From: Sphingomonas sp. GM_Shp_1
GTDB lineage: Bacteria; Pseudomonadota; Alphaproteobacteria; Sphingomonadales; Sphingomonadaceae
Direction of reading: 5' to 3'
DNA: 64,000 nt
Assembly: GCF_026540895.1 (NCBI RefSeq)
Contig: NZ_JALNUR010000001.1
Coordinates: forward strand, 62,001 to 126,000
Of the stretch, positions 46,141-54,416 are shown piece by piece. The notes below the pieces were generated by a model that was given only the letters and a program-made list of their open reading frames with translations, was not told where the DNA came from and did not search any database. Both the position numbers and the translations under genes were made by a program. Each line of letters begins with the position of its first letter. Within the stretch, counting starts at the first letter, position 1.

Positions 46141-47144
46141 CCGCCGCGAAGCATCCGCATGGCCTGGGCGCGGAGGATACCGATATTCTCCGCGCTCATG
46201 CCCAGCACGCCGTGCCGCTCCTCGGGCAGATGGGCCAGCGGGTGGCCGTCGGGGCGAAAGACATAATGGTCGAACCAGGCCCGCCACGCCGCACGCTCCG
46301 CCTCCGGGCGCGCGGCGATGGCGCTCATCGCGAGCAACAGGGGAGCGAAGGGCTGGTCCGGGCCGACGGGAAAAGCGTCCCACCAGTAATTGACCAGGAT
46401 GTTGAGCGATCCGCTGGCCTCCACCCGGTGCCACCACAGCTTGGGCATATAGAGCGCGTCGCCCGCCGAGAGCTCGACTGTGATCGCACGGTCTCTCGCC
46501 TGCTCGAACCGGGGATAGCGCGGATCGTCGGGCGCGGCTTCGGCGGCGAGCGCGACCGGTTGTCCAGCCATGGTGTGGTCGATCGGCCCGACATAGAGAT
46601 CGCCGATCGCATCGGGCGGATAGAGGGTGAAGCGCCGCTTCCCCGCCACGACGCAGGCGATATTGTCCATCATGTCGTAATGACAGGCGATGGTCGAGGC
46701 ATGGCCCATCCAGATGCGCGGCGGCACGTTCGCCGGTGCGAAGGGCAGGATATTCTCTTCCGCCAGTCCGGGCAGGACGAGCGGGATGGGAAGCGACCCG
46801 ACATAGAGGGTTTCGCCCTCATTGCGGGCCGTGACGATGCGTTCGACGGCCTCGCTCAGCGGCATCGACTCGCGCCGGAAATTGAAGCCCGACAGGTCGT
46901 CGGTATAGTGATAGCGCCCCGCGATCGCGGCATCGCCGACAAAGGCCTCGATCCGCCGCCCCGCGTCGAAGCGCGCGAGATACTCGCCCAGCGCCGCCCC
47001 GCCGGTCGCGGCGATCCGCGCCAGCGGCCAGTCGCGCACCGCGCCGCGAAGCACGACCGGGCGACAGGGTTCGGCCACGAGCCGCCGAAACGCCTCCGGC
47101 TCGTTCAGCGTGGCGGGGTCGATCTCGACCGCCGCGCCGCTCAC
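46137..47144 (-). CDS. Cupin-like (JmjC/Cupin_8) domain protein
   Basis: 335 residues, cytoplasmic by lack of a signal. A beta-helix oxygenase fold related to Factor-inhibiting-HIF: the iron motif HYDMMDN (HxD) lies near residue 154 after PRIWMGHASTIAC, and the distal His is in LYMPKLWWHRVE. GKRRFTLYPPDAI lies between. The family occurs repeatedly beside TonB receptors, SapC and tryptophan-halogenase-like genes in Sphingomonadales and Caulobacterales; its substrate there is not established. Its GTG start overlaps the SapC stop (47141-47144), so the two are coupled. Confidence 0.8.
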   Translation of the reverse strand: MSGAAVEIDPATLNEPEAFRRLVAEPCRPVVLRGAVRDWPLARIAATGGAALGEYLARFDAGRRIEAFVGDAAIAGRYHYTDDLSGFNFRRESMPLSEAVERIVTARNEGETLYVGSLPIPLVLPGLAEENILPFAPANVPPRIWMGHASTIACHYDMMDNIACVVAGKRRFTLYPPDAIGDLYVGPIDHTMAGQPVALAAEAAPDDPRYPRFEQARDRAITVELSAGDALYMPKLWWHRVEASGSLNILVNYWWDAFPVGPDQPFAPLLLAMSAIAARPEAERAAWRAWFDHYVFRPDGHPLAHLPEERHGVLGMSAENIGILRAQAMRMLRGG

Positions 47145-47830
47145 CGGACCAGTCCGCTCAGCCGGTCGTTGCGACGCCGCGCGAGGAAGGGGATGTGCCG
47201 GACCGAGCCGGTGATGGCATAGATGAGTTGCAGATCGCCCGACCGGAACAGCGCCTGCGCCGCCTCGTCAGGCAGACCGTGAAGCGCGTCGAGGCTGATC
47301 GTGTAGAGTGCGTCCAGTCTCAGGCTCTCGCCATTGTCGAACTGGAAATTCAAGTCGATCGGCTCGACCAACTTGTGCTCCAGCAAGCGCGCGATGAACT
47401 GCTCCGTCTCGGGCAGGCCGACATGCAGGCGTCGCAGCGCGCCCTGCACCCGGCGGAGCGCCGGGGCCGCGCCGCCGTCCGATTCGAAGATCGGGTCTCC
47501 TTCCATCTGCGCCAGCGCGGGATGGGTGGGGTCGATCGCGATATTCTCGCCCGAGACGTAGAAACCCTGCCGCTCCAGATCGGCGGGGCGATAGCCTGCC
47601 AGGATGGCGTTGGTCGTCAGACAGAGATTTTCGTCCGGCACCAGCCCCATCAGCGCACCCGGATAGAGGTCGCCCGTTTCCGGGTGACGCGCGAACAGGA
47701 TCGGGTAATGCAGCGCGGCCGGGAGGAACTCTTCCGCCACCAATTGCACGAAGTGGCGCGTCGCATCCGGCTTGGTCGAGACGCGAAGACCGGCATGACG
47801 CGCGCTGTCCAGCAATTCCATTTCGGCCAT
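47141..47830 (-). CDS. SapC family protein
   Basis: 229 residues from ATG 47830, which follows AAAGGA at about ten bases. The protein matches the SapC-like family: FVQLVAEEFLPAALHYPILFARH near the N-terminus, GALMGLVPDENLCLTTNAIL, GYRPADLERQGFYVSGENIA, and a C-terminal FDNGESLRLDALYTISLDAL. The name comes from a Campylobacter S-layer export locus, but in alphaproteobacteria the function is unknown and no catalytic motif is visible. It is the first gene of a two-gene unit with the cupin-like gene, divergent from the TonB receptor gene. A longer frame to 47917 is not supported. Confidence 0.82.
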   Translation of the reverse strand: MAEMELLDSARHAGLRVSTKPDATRHFVQLVAEEFLPAALHYPILFARHPETGDLYPGALMGLVPDENLCLTTNAILAGYRPADLERQGFYVSGENIAIDPTHPALAQMEGDPIFESDGGAAPALRRVQGALRRLHVGLPETEQFIARLLEHKLVEPIDLNFQFDNGESLRLDALYTISLDALHGLPDEAAQALFRSGDLQLIYAITGSVRHIPFLARRRNDRLSGLVR

Positions 47831-47993
47831 GGCGATTCGATCCTTTCGCATCCTCTCCGGCCCGATTCTGACGATGGAGCCGGACGACGAGGCCCCGGAT
47901 TTGTCGGCATCCGTCACCCCCCGTCAAGGTGTCGGACTAGCGGGGGGAGTAGCGGGTTGCGAACGCTCTGACAAATGCCTTGTTTCGAAGTCA

Positions 47994-48007
47994 TTATAAC
48001 GCTAACA
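47994..48007. promoter_or_regulatory. LacI-type operator candidate before the TonB receptor gene
   Basis: TTATAACGCTAACA fits TGNTANCGNTANCA with one mismatch (second base). It lies in the 254-base gap between the SapC and receptor genes, 78 bases before ATG 48085. A weaker second palindrome is centred at 48036-48037 (GGTGGCGATAACC). The rest of the gap shows no gene. Confidence 0.55.
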
Positions 48008-48084
48008 TCGCGTCATCGAATGGGCGGTACGGTGGCGATAACCATCGATCGCGCATTGACTATAGAACCGAAGGAGAGGGGAAG

Positions 48085-51000
48085 ATGGTGTCTCGCACTA
48101 GCTTTGTGGGCGCATTCGTTTCGCGCCGCGGCCTGATGACCGGCGTGTCGCCGCTCATGGCCCTGGCGATGATCGCGCCGGGCGCGGCCTTTGCTCAGAC
48201 TGCGGCTCCCGGAGCCGTTCGACCGGACACCCCGGTTCAAGCCAACACCACCAGCGCGCAGGAAGCCGGAACCCCGCAGGATCAGGCGACCGCCCCCAGC
48301 GCGCAGAACAATGCGCCGTCTCCCTCGGGCGAGGTATCCGAGGGCGAGATCATCGTCACCGGTCTGCGCAGCTCGCTCCAGCGCAACCTCGACATCAAGC
48401 GGACCGCGACCGGCGTGGTCGACGCCATTTCCGCCGAAGACATTGGTAAGTTTCCCGATTCGAACGTCGCGGCTTCGCTCCAGCGTCTGCCCGGCGTGTC
48501 GATCCAGCGCTCCGGCGCGCGCGGCGAGCCGACCGGCATCACCGTTCGCGGTTTCGGCGGCGACTTCAACACCACCTTGTATGACGGTCGGCGCATCTCG
48601 ACCGCGACGGGTGGTCGCCAGATCGATTTCAGCACCGTTGGATCGGACTTTATCGGCCAGTTGAGCGTGTTGAAGACGCCCGACGTGACGCTGGCCTCCA
48701 GTTCGATCGGCGCGACGGTCGACATCCAGTTCCCCAAGCCGTTCGACCATCCGGGCTTCCGCGTCGCGACCAGCGCCTCGGGCTCTTTGCAGGATCGGGC
48801 GGGCAAGGTCGTCCCGACGCTGGGCGCGCTGGTCAGCGATACCTTCGCCAATGATACGCTGGGTATCCTGTCCAGCTTCATCTATACCCGCCGTGATACC
48901 GATACCAACCGTGTCTATGTGTCGGGTTGGCCGGGCGGCAACTTCGCGCCGTGCCAGTTGGTAGGCAGCACCGCCGCGACCTGCAACCCGACCACCAGCG
49001 CCACCGCCGCCGCCAGCGACCGCCGCACCCTGACCGGTTGGTTTCCGCAGCAATATGGCGCCGAGCAGCAGCGGACCCAGGACGAGCGCGTCGACGGTCG
49101 CGTCGCCCTGCAATGGCATCCGAACAACGACCTGATGGTCACGCTCGACAACAACTTCTCGCGTCAGACGATCTCCACGGACATTTACGGCTTCGGCGTG
49201 TGGTTCAGTCAGGAGTCGCTGCGCAACGTCCAGCAGGACGCCAACGGCACGGCGGTCAGCTTTACCCAGGCCGGTTCGCCGACCGACTTCACCTCGGCGA
49301 TGAACAAGCAGATCCTTCAGACCAACCAGACCGGTCTGAACGTCAAGTGGGACGTCACCGAGAAGCTGACCGTCGAGGCGGACGGCGCCTATGCCAAGAG
49401 CTGGCTGAACCCCGGCAACACCATCGGCAGCAGCAACGGCGATATCGGCTATGGCGGCGCGCTGGGCACCAATCTCGGCTTCAACGTCACGGCAGACAGC
49501 AACAAGGCGTTCCCGACGATCAGCAATTTCGGTCCGGCCGGCAATGGTGGTCGCTGGGCCGATCCGACCGCGATCGGATCGCACGTCACTGTGCTCCAGA
49601 CCCAGAAGAACACCGACGAACTGAAGCAATTCCGTGGCGTCGTGACTTGGAAAGAGGACAATATCACCCTGAAGGCGGGTGGCCAGTATACCGACGACAC
49701 CTTCAACCTGCTGAACCGCAGCACCTTCACTAACAATTTCTGGCAGGCCTATGCCGGTTATGGTGCGCCGTCGGGTCAGGGATCGGGCATCTCGCCGCTG
49801 CCGTCGAACCTGTATCAGGGGTCGATCAGCCTCAACAACTTCATTCCGGGCTTTGGTGGCACGCTGCCGCCGTCGGTCCTGATCTACAGTCCGCAGGCCT
49901 ATCAGGCTTACTTGTCGGGTCTGGGCAATCCCTACGCGCAGAACGTTCCAGGCTTCAATTATCCGACGGCAACTGACACGACCAATGGTCTGCGCGGTTT
50001 CCGGGGTCAGTTTACAGAGGCCGTAGATCCCGGCAGCATCCTGTCGGTCAATGAGAAAACCCTGTCGCTGTTCTTCAGTGGAAGAATGGAGGGCCGGATC
50101 GGCAATATGCCGCTGCATGCCGCCTTTGGTGTGCGTACCGAAAATACCCGCCTTCTGTCGATCGGCCAGGGCCGTGCGCCGATCAGCATTACGGGTAGCA
50201 CCGCCGACAAGACGTTGTTGTCGATCGCCTTCACCGACGTTCAGCCGATTTCGAACCGCAGCAGCTATACCTATGTGCTGCCCTCGGTCGATCTGCGACT
50301 GGAGGTGACCGACAATCTGCAATTGCGCTTCGACGCGTCGCGCTCGCTGACCCGTCCGGGCCTAAGCCTGCTGAACCCCGTCGTCGGCATCGGCAACGGC
50401 CAGCGCGTCGGCGCCCTGTCCGGCAGCGGCGGCAACCCGAACCTGAAGCCCTATCTCGCCTCGAACTTCGATGTCGCGGCGGAATGGTATTACCAGCGCA
50501 ACTCGTACATCGCGGTCGACTTCTTCCTGAAGAACGTCAGCAACTTCATCGTCGGCGGCGTGACGAACCAGACCGTCGGCGGGGTGATCGATCCGACCAC
50601 GGGCAACCCGGCGGTCTTCGCCATCACGGCGCAGGTCAACGGGCCCGATGCGACGGTACGCGGCGTGGAAATCGCCTGGCAGCAGGTGTTCGGCGACAGC
50701 GGCTTCGGCTTCCAGGCCAACGGCACCTTCGTCAACACCAACAAGCCGTACGATCCCAAGCTCGTCGGGCAGAGCGGCTTCGCGGTCACGGGTCTGGCGA
50801 ATTCGGCGAACTTCGTCGGCTTCTATGACAAGAACGGCTTCCAGTTCCGCACCGCGCTCAACTGGCGCGACGAGTATCTGTCGGGCTTTGGCCAGAACCA
50901 GAATACCGGCTCCTACGGCGCCGAGCCGACCTTCGTGAACCAGAGCTTCCAGGTCGATCTGACCAGCAGCTATGACGTCACCAAGAACTTCTCGATCTTC

Positions 51001-51120
51001 GGCGAGGCGCTGAACATCAACAAGAACAAGCAGAGCACCCATGGCCGGTTCAAGAACCAGCTGCTCGACGTGTTCGATTACGGTCGGCGCTTCACCCTCG
51101 GCGCCCGCTATCGCTTCTGA
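48085..51120 (+). CDS. TonB-dependent receptor, probable xylo-oligosaccharide transporter
   Basis: 1011 residues from ATG 48085, which follows AAGGAGAGGGG. Signal region (PLMALAMIAPGAAFAQ), a low-complexity Pro/Ala/Gln/Asn linker, the TonB box EGEIIVTGLRSSLQ, the plug (FPDSNVAASLQRLPGVSIQR; GEPTGITVRGFGGDFNTTL) and a large barrel ending TLGARYRF. The IRGFG/GVSIQR plug style is that of the sugar-uptake receptors of Caulobacter and Sphingomonas that work without SusD. Operator and neighbours suggest xylan fragments as cargo (inference). It probably heads a unit with the halogenase-like gene, with a hairpin between them. Confidence 0.93.
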   Translation: MVSRTSFVGAFVSRRGLMTGVSPLMALAMIAPGAAFAQTAAPGAVRPDTPVQANTTSAQEAGTPQDQATAPSAQNNAPSPSGEVSEGEIIVTGLRSSLQRNLDIKRTATGVVDAISAEDIGKFPDSNVAASLQRLPGVSIQRSGARGEPTGITVRGFGGDFNTTLYDGRRISTATGGRQIDFSTVGSDFIGQLSVLKTPDVTLASSSIGATVDIQFPKPFDHPGFRVATSASGSLQDRAGKVVPTLGALVSDTFANDTLGILSSFIYTRRDTDTNRVYVSGWPGGNFAPCQLVGSTAATCNPTTSATAAASDRRTLTGWFPQQYGAEQQRTQDERVDGRVALQWHPNNDLMVTLDNNFSRQTISTDIYGFGVWFSQESLRNVQQDANGTAVSFTQAGSPTDFTSAMNKQILQTNQTGLNVKWDVTEKLTVEADGAYAKSWLNPGNTIGSSNGDIGYGGALGTNLGFNVTADSNKAFPTISNFGPAGNGGRWADPTAIGSHVTVLQTQKNTDELKQFRGVVTWKEDNITLKAGGQYTDDTFNLLNRSTFTNNFWQAYAGYGAPSGQGSGISPLPSNLYQGSISLNNFIPGFGGTLPPSVLIYSPQAYQAYLSGLGNPYAQNVPGFNYPTATDTTNGLRGFRGQFTEAVDPGSILSVNEKTLSLFFSGRMEGRIGNMPLHAAFGVRTENTRLLSIGQGRAPISITGSTADKTLLSIAFTDVQPISNRSSYTYVLPSVDLRLEVTDNLQLRFDASRSLTRPGLSLLNPVVGIGNGQRVGALSGSGGNPNLKPYLASNFDVAAEWYYQRNSYIAVDFFLKNVSNFIVGGVTNQTVGGVIDPTTGNPAVFAITAQVNGPDATVRGVEIAWQQVFGDSGFGFQANGTFVNTNKPYDPKLVGQSGFAVTGLANSANFVGFYDKNGFQFRTALNWRDEYLSGFGQNQNTGSYGAEPTFVNQSFQVDLTSSYDVTKNFSIFGEALNINKNKQSTHGRFKNQLLDVFDYGRRFTLGARYRF

Positions 51121-51131
51121 CGATAGCATCT

Positions 51132-51167
51132 GGTGGGGATGTCGGGCTGCGGCTTGACATCCCCACC
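51132..51167 (+). terminator. Hairpin between the receptor and halogenase-like genes
   Basis: A perfect 12-bp stem GGTGGGGATGTC (51132-51143) / GACATCCCCACC (51156-51167) starts 12 bases after the receptor stop; GCTTCTT follows, so the T-tract is imperfect. It may attenuate, not stop, transcription into the halogenase-like gene, whose ATG is 22 bases on. Confidence 0.7.
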
Positions 51168-51189
51168 GCTTCTTGGACCTTTCGGCCCC

Positions 51190-52734
51190 ATGGTTCAGCC
51201 CGTTCAGCATATCGTAATCGTCGGCGGCGGGACCGCTGGCTGGTTGACCGCAGGCGTCATCGCCGCGCGCCACCAGGGGCGGCGACCGCATGGCTTCACC
51301 GTCACTCTCGTCGAGTCCCCCAATGTCCCGATCATTGGCGTGGGGGAGGGGACGTGGCCGACGCTGCGCACGACGCTGCGAAAGATGGGCGTGTCGGAAA
51401 CCGCCTTTTTCCGAGAATGCGACGCCTCGTTCAAACAGGGCGCGCGGTTCAATCGCTGGACCACCGGTGCCGCGGATGACGGCTATTACCACCCGCTGAT
51501 GCTGCCGCAGAGCTTCGGGCAGGTGAACCTCGCGCCGCACTGGCTGGCGGGTGAGGGGGATGCGAGCTTCTGTGACGCGGTGACGCCGCAGGGGCGGATC
51601 TGCGACGCGGGGCTGGCCCCCAAGACGATCGCGACGCCCGAATATGAGGCGCTGGCGAACTATGCCTATCATCTGGACGCGGGCAAATTCGCCGATTTCC
51701 TGCGCCGCCATTGTACCGAGCAACTGGGCGTGCGGCATGTGCTCGCCGATGTCGAAGAGGTGTTGCTGACCGAGAGCGGCGACATTCGCGCGGTTCGGAC
51801 CGAGCAGGCGGGCGAGGTGACGGGCGACCTGTTCGTCGACTGCACCGGCTTCCGCTCGCTGTTGCTGGGCGAGGCGATGGGGGTGCCGTTCAAGCCGCTG
51901 AACGATGTGCTGTTCTGCGACACCGCGCTGGCCATCCAGGTGCCCTATGACGATCCCGAAGCGCCGATCGCCTCGCATACCATCTCGACCGCGCAATCTT
52001 CGGGCTGGATCTGGGATATCGGCCTGCCGACCCGACGCGGTGTCGGCCATGTCTTTTCCAGCAGCCATGTCGGGCGCGACGAGGCGGAGCGGGAATTGCG
52101 CGCCTATCTGGGCGAGGCGGGCCGCGATCTGCCCGTTCGTGAATTGAAGATCCGCGCCGGGCACCGGACGCGCTTCTGGGAACGCAATTGCGTCGCGGTG
52201 GGGCTGGCCGCAGGGTTTCTGGAGCCGCTGGAGGCGTCCGCCATCGTGCTGATCGAACTGTCGGCCAAGCTGATCGCCGAACAGATGCCGGCCTGTCGCG
52301 AGGTGATGGACACGGTCGCGCGGCGGTTCAACGATACCACCCTCTATCGCTGGGGCCGGATCGTCGATTTCCTGAAGCTCCACTATTCGCTGACCCGGCG
52401 GACCGATAGCGACTTCTGGCGCGACAATTGCCGCCCCGAGACCATGCCGGAGCGGTTGCAGGAACTGATGGCGCTATGGCGTTATCAGGCGCCGTGGATG
52501 CATGACGAATTCGACCGGGTGGAGGAGGTCTTCCCCTCGGCCAGCTATCAATATGTCCTCTATGGCATGGGCCAGCGGACCGAGATCACGCCCGGCAGCC
52601 TGGCCGCCGAGACGGTCGTGGCGGAGCGGGCCCGGCGCGAGAATGACGTGCAGACCGGGCGGCTGCTCGCTGGCTTGCCGCGCCACCGCGACCTGATCCG
52701 CAAGATCGTCGAGCGGGGATTGCCGACAATTTAG
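51190..52734 (+). CDS. Tryptophan-halogenase-like flavoprotein
   Basis: 514 residues from ATG 51190. It has the FAD-binding motif IVIVGGGTAGWLTAGVIA at the N-terminus, the family segment IIGVGEGTWPTLRTTLRKMG, DLFVDCTGFRSLLLGEAMG, the flavin-channel GWIWDIGLP close to the halogenase WxWxIP motif (Gly before Leu in place of the plain IP), and NCVAVGLAAGFLEPLEASAI. Known members use FADH2, oxygen and halide to halogenate indole-type substrates; relatives beside sugar TonB receptors have no proven natural substrate. The start at 51133 in the longer frame would lie inside a hairpin. No flavin reductase is seen nearby. Confidence 0.88.
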   Translation: MVQPVQHIVIVGGGTAGWLTAGVIAARHQGRRPHGFTVTLVESPNVPIIGVGEGTWPTLRTTLRKMGVSETAFFRECDASFKQGARFNRWTTGAADDGYYHPLMLPQSFGQVNLAPHWLAGEGDASFCDAVTPQGRICDAGLAPKTIATPEYEALANYAYHLDAGKFADFLRRHCTEQLGVRHVLADVEEVLLTESGDIRAVRTEQAGEVTGDLFVDCTGFRSLLLGEAMGVPFKPLNDVLFCDTALAIQVPYDDPEAPIASHTISTAQSSGWIWDIGLPTRRGVGHVFSSSHVGRDEAERELRAYLGEAGRDLPVRELKIRAGHRTRFWERNCVAVGLAAGFLEPLEASAIVLIELSAKLIAEQMPACREVMDTVARRFNDTTLYRWGRIVDFLKLHYSLTRRTDSDFWRDNCRPETMPERLQELMALWRYQAPWMHDEFDRVEEVFPSASYQYVLYGMGQRTEITPGSLAAETVVAERARRENDVQTGRLLAGLPRHRDLIRKIVERGLPTI

Positions 52735-52751
52735 TCCGTTGGGGTGTAGCG

Positions 52752-52839
52752 TGGCCTTCGACTTCGCTCAGGCTGAACGGCTGTTGGGATGTGTGGTCTT
52801 CGACGCCGCTCCGTTCAGCCTGAGCGAGGTCGAAGGCCA
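52752..52839. repeat. Intergenic hairpin repeat, copy 1 (CTTCGACTTCGCTCAGG family)
   Basis: Two 29-bp arms, TGGCCTTCGACTTCGCTCAG... (52752-52780) and its complement (52811-52839) with one mismatch, enclose 30 bases. A second copy lies at 63404-63493 in the opposite orientation, as shown by the shared loop core GAAGACCACAC. It sits between the halogenase-like and first GH43 genes, which converge here. Confidence 0.88.
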
Positions 52840-52856
52840 AGGGACAACCTCTCCAG

Positions 52857-54416
52857 TCAGCGCCCCGTCAGCGTGAAGCTGTCCACATCCATCCAACCGC
52901 CCTTCGCGCCCGGATTATAGCAGAACAGCGCGAACTGCTGCCCCTGGAACGTGCCCGTCCGCCAGTCGAAGGCGAGCGGGAAATCCCCGCCCAGCGTCCG
53001 CCAGTCCCGCCCGTCCACGCTATAGGCCACGCTCGCCTTGTCGGTCTTGAAGTCCATGTCCGTGCGCAGGAACAGGCGGTTGCCCTCGACCGGCTGCGCA
53101 TCGACGCGAAGCTCGGTCTTCTGCGTCGTCCCCTTGTCGGCGGCGACATCCTCGATCACCCGCATGGTCAGGGTCAGCCGTCCGTCGCCCCCGCGCCCGA
53201 CCGCGATATGGCCGCTATATTTGCCAAAGGTGCCGAAGCCGCACTGGTCGCCCGCCACGATATGAGAGGTATCGATCGCCACCACGCCGCGACCGAACGG
53301 CCCCTGTCCTTTTTGCAGCAACGTATTGCGCGCGCTCCACAACGCGGGTGCCTGCGTGGCGTGCAGCCGCAAAAAGCCTGGCCGCTCGGTCAGCGACCAG
53401 CGATCCGGCAGCGGGTTGTGGTTCCACTGCCATTGCAGGCCGAGCTTCGGCTTCGCGAAATCGTCCGAGGCGGGGAGCGAGGCGATCGGCTGCCCCTTGA
53501 TCGGCTTGGTCGCGGTGGCGGGCACCCGGCCGGGCGCGTCGGGCGTGCCCCAGACCGGCCAGCCGTCCCTCCAGAAGACCGGGCTGATATTGGTCATCCG
53601 CCCGATCGCGCCCGCATCGGTCATCACGAAGCCATAGTCGGTGCCGTCGGGCAGGTCGACGATCGCGCCCTGATGCCCGCCGGTCGTGTCGTCGATCTGG
53701 TCGCGCGTTTCCCATGGTCCGAACAGGCTCCTGGCGCGCGACACCGTCATGCCGAGCCGCCGGGGGATGGCGTTGAACATGTAGTAATAGTCGCCGCGCC
53801 GGACGATCTTGGAGCCCTCCGCCCCCTTGTTGAAATAGACGACGCGCTTGCCGGTGACGGTGCGCAGATCGCGGCTGAGGCTGAGCAGCGTCGTCGTGCC
53901 GTCCGATCCGACCGACGTCATGACATAGGCGCTGCCGTCCTTGTCAATGAACAGGCCGGGGTCGAACGCCGCCTCGCTCAGCCGGTTCATCTCCCAGGGG
54001 CCGCGAATGTCGCGCGAGCGATAGATGCGCGTCTTCTCGCCCACCGGCGTCACCGCGATGTAGAAGACGCCGTCATGATAGCGCAGGCTGGGGGCGAAGA
54101 TGCCTTTGCGGTACGCGCCGCCGTCCTTCAGGTCATATTGCGGCAAGCCCTCCAGCCGGTCGATGACATGGCCGACGAAGCGCCAGTTCACCAGATCGCG
54201 CGAGGTCATGATGGTCAGGCCGGGGACGTTGGCGAAGGTCGTGGTGATGAAGTAGAAATCCTGACCCACCCGGATGATGTCGGGATCGGGATAATCGGCA
54301 TAGAGCGGCGGATTGGCATAGGTGCCGTCGCCGCGATCCGACTGCCACACTTGCGCGGCCGCCATCGCCGACACGCCACCGAGCGACAGCATCGCAAGAA
54401 GAAGAATCCGCCGCAT
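52857..54416 (-). CDS. Secreted glycoside hydrolase family 43 (beta-xylosidase/arabinofuranosidase), with C-terminal beta-sandwich
   Basis: 519 residues from ATG 54416 (a GTG at 54419 is also in frame). Signal peptide (ILLLAMLSLGGVSAMAAA), then a five-bladed propeller: base Asp in ADYPDPDIIRVG, the pKa-modulating Asp in AAFDPGLFID, the acid Glu in KGAEGSKIVRRG. Residues ~330-519 form a concanavalin-like C-terminal domain (FAKPKLGLQWQWNHNP; SVDGRDWRTLGGDFPLAF) found in GH43 xylosidases, where it completes the active site. It should release xylose or arabinose from oligosaccharides. Last gene of a GH10-GH43-GH43 operon; overlaps the gene before it. Confidence 0.92.
   Translation of the reverse strand: MRRILLLAMLSLGGVSAMAAAQVWQSDRGDGTYANPPLYADYPDPDIIRVGQDFYFITTTFANVPGLTIMTSRDLVNWRFVGHVIDRLEGLPQYDLKDGGAYRKGIFAPSLRYHDGVFYIAVTPVGEKTRIYRSRDIRGPWEMNRLSEAAFDPGLFIDKDGSAYVMTSVGSDGTTTLLSLSRDLRTVTGKRVVYFNKGAEGSKIVRRGDYYYMFNAIPRRLGMTVSRARSLFGPWETRDQIDDTTGGHQGAIVDLPDGTDYGFVMTDAGAIGRMTNISPVFWRDGWPVWGTPDAPGRVPATATKPIKGQPIASLPASDDFAKPKLGLQWQWNHNPLPDRWSLTERPGFLRLHATQAPALWSARNTLLQKGQGPFGRGVVAIDTSHIVAGDQCGFGTFGKYSGHIAVGRGGDGRLTLTMRVIEDVAADKGTTQKTELRVDAQPVEGNRLFLRTDMDFKTDKASVAYSVDGRDWRTLGGDFPLAFDWRTGTFQGQQFALFCYNPGAKGGWMDVDSFTLTGR

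Noticed and set aside
48013-50322. 769-codon frame antisense to the xylan-locus TonB receptor
   Set aside because: The receptor has a signal peptide, TonB box and barrel end; the antisense translation is unstructured.
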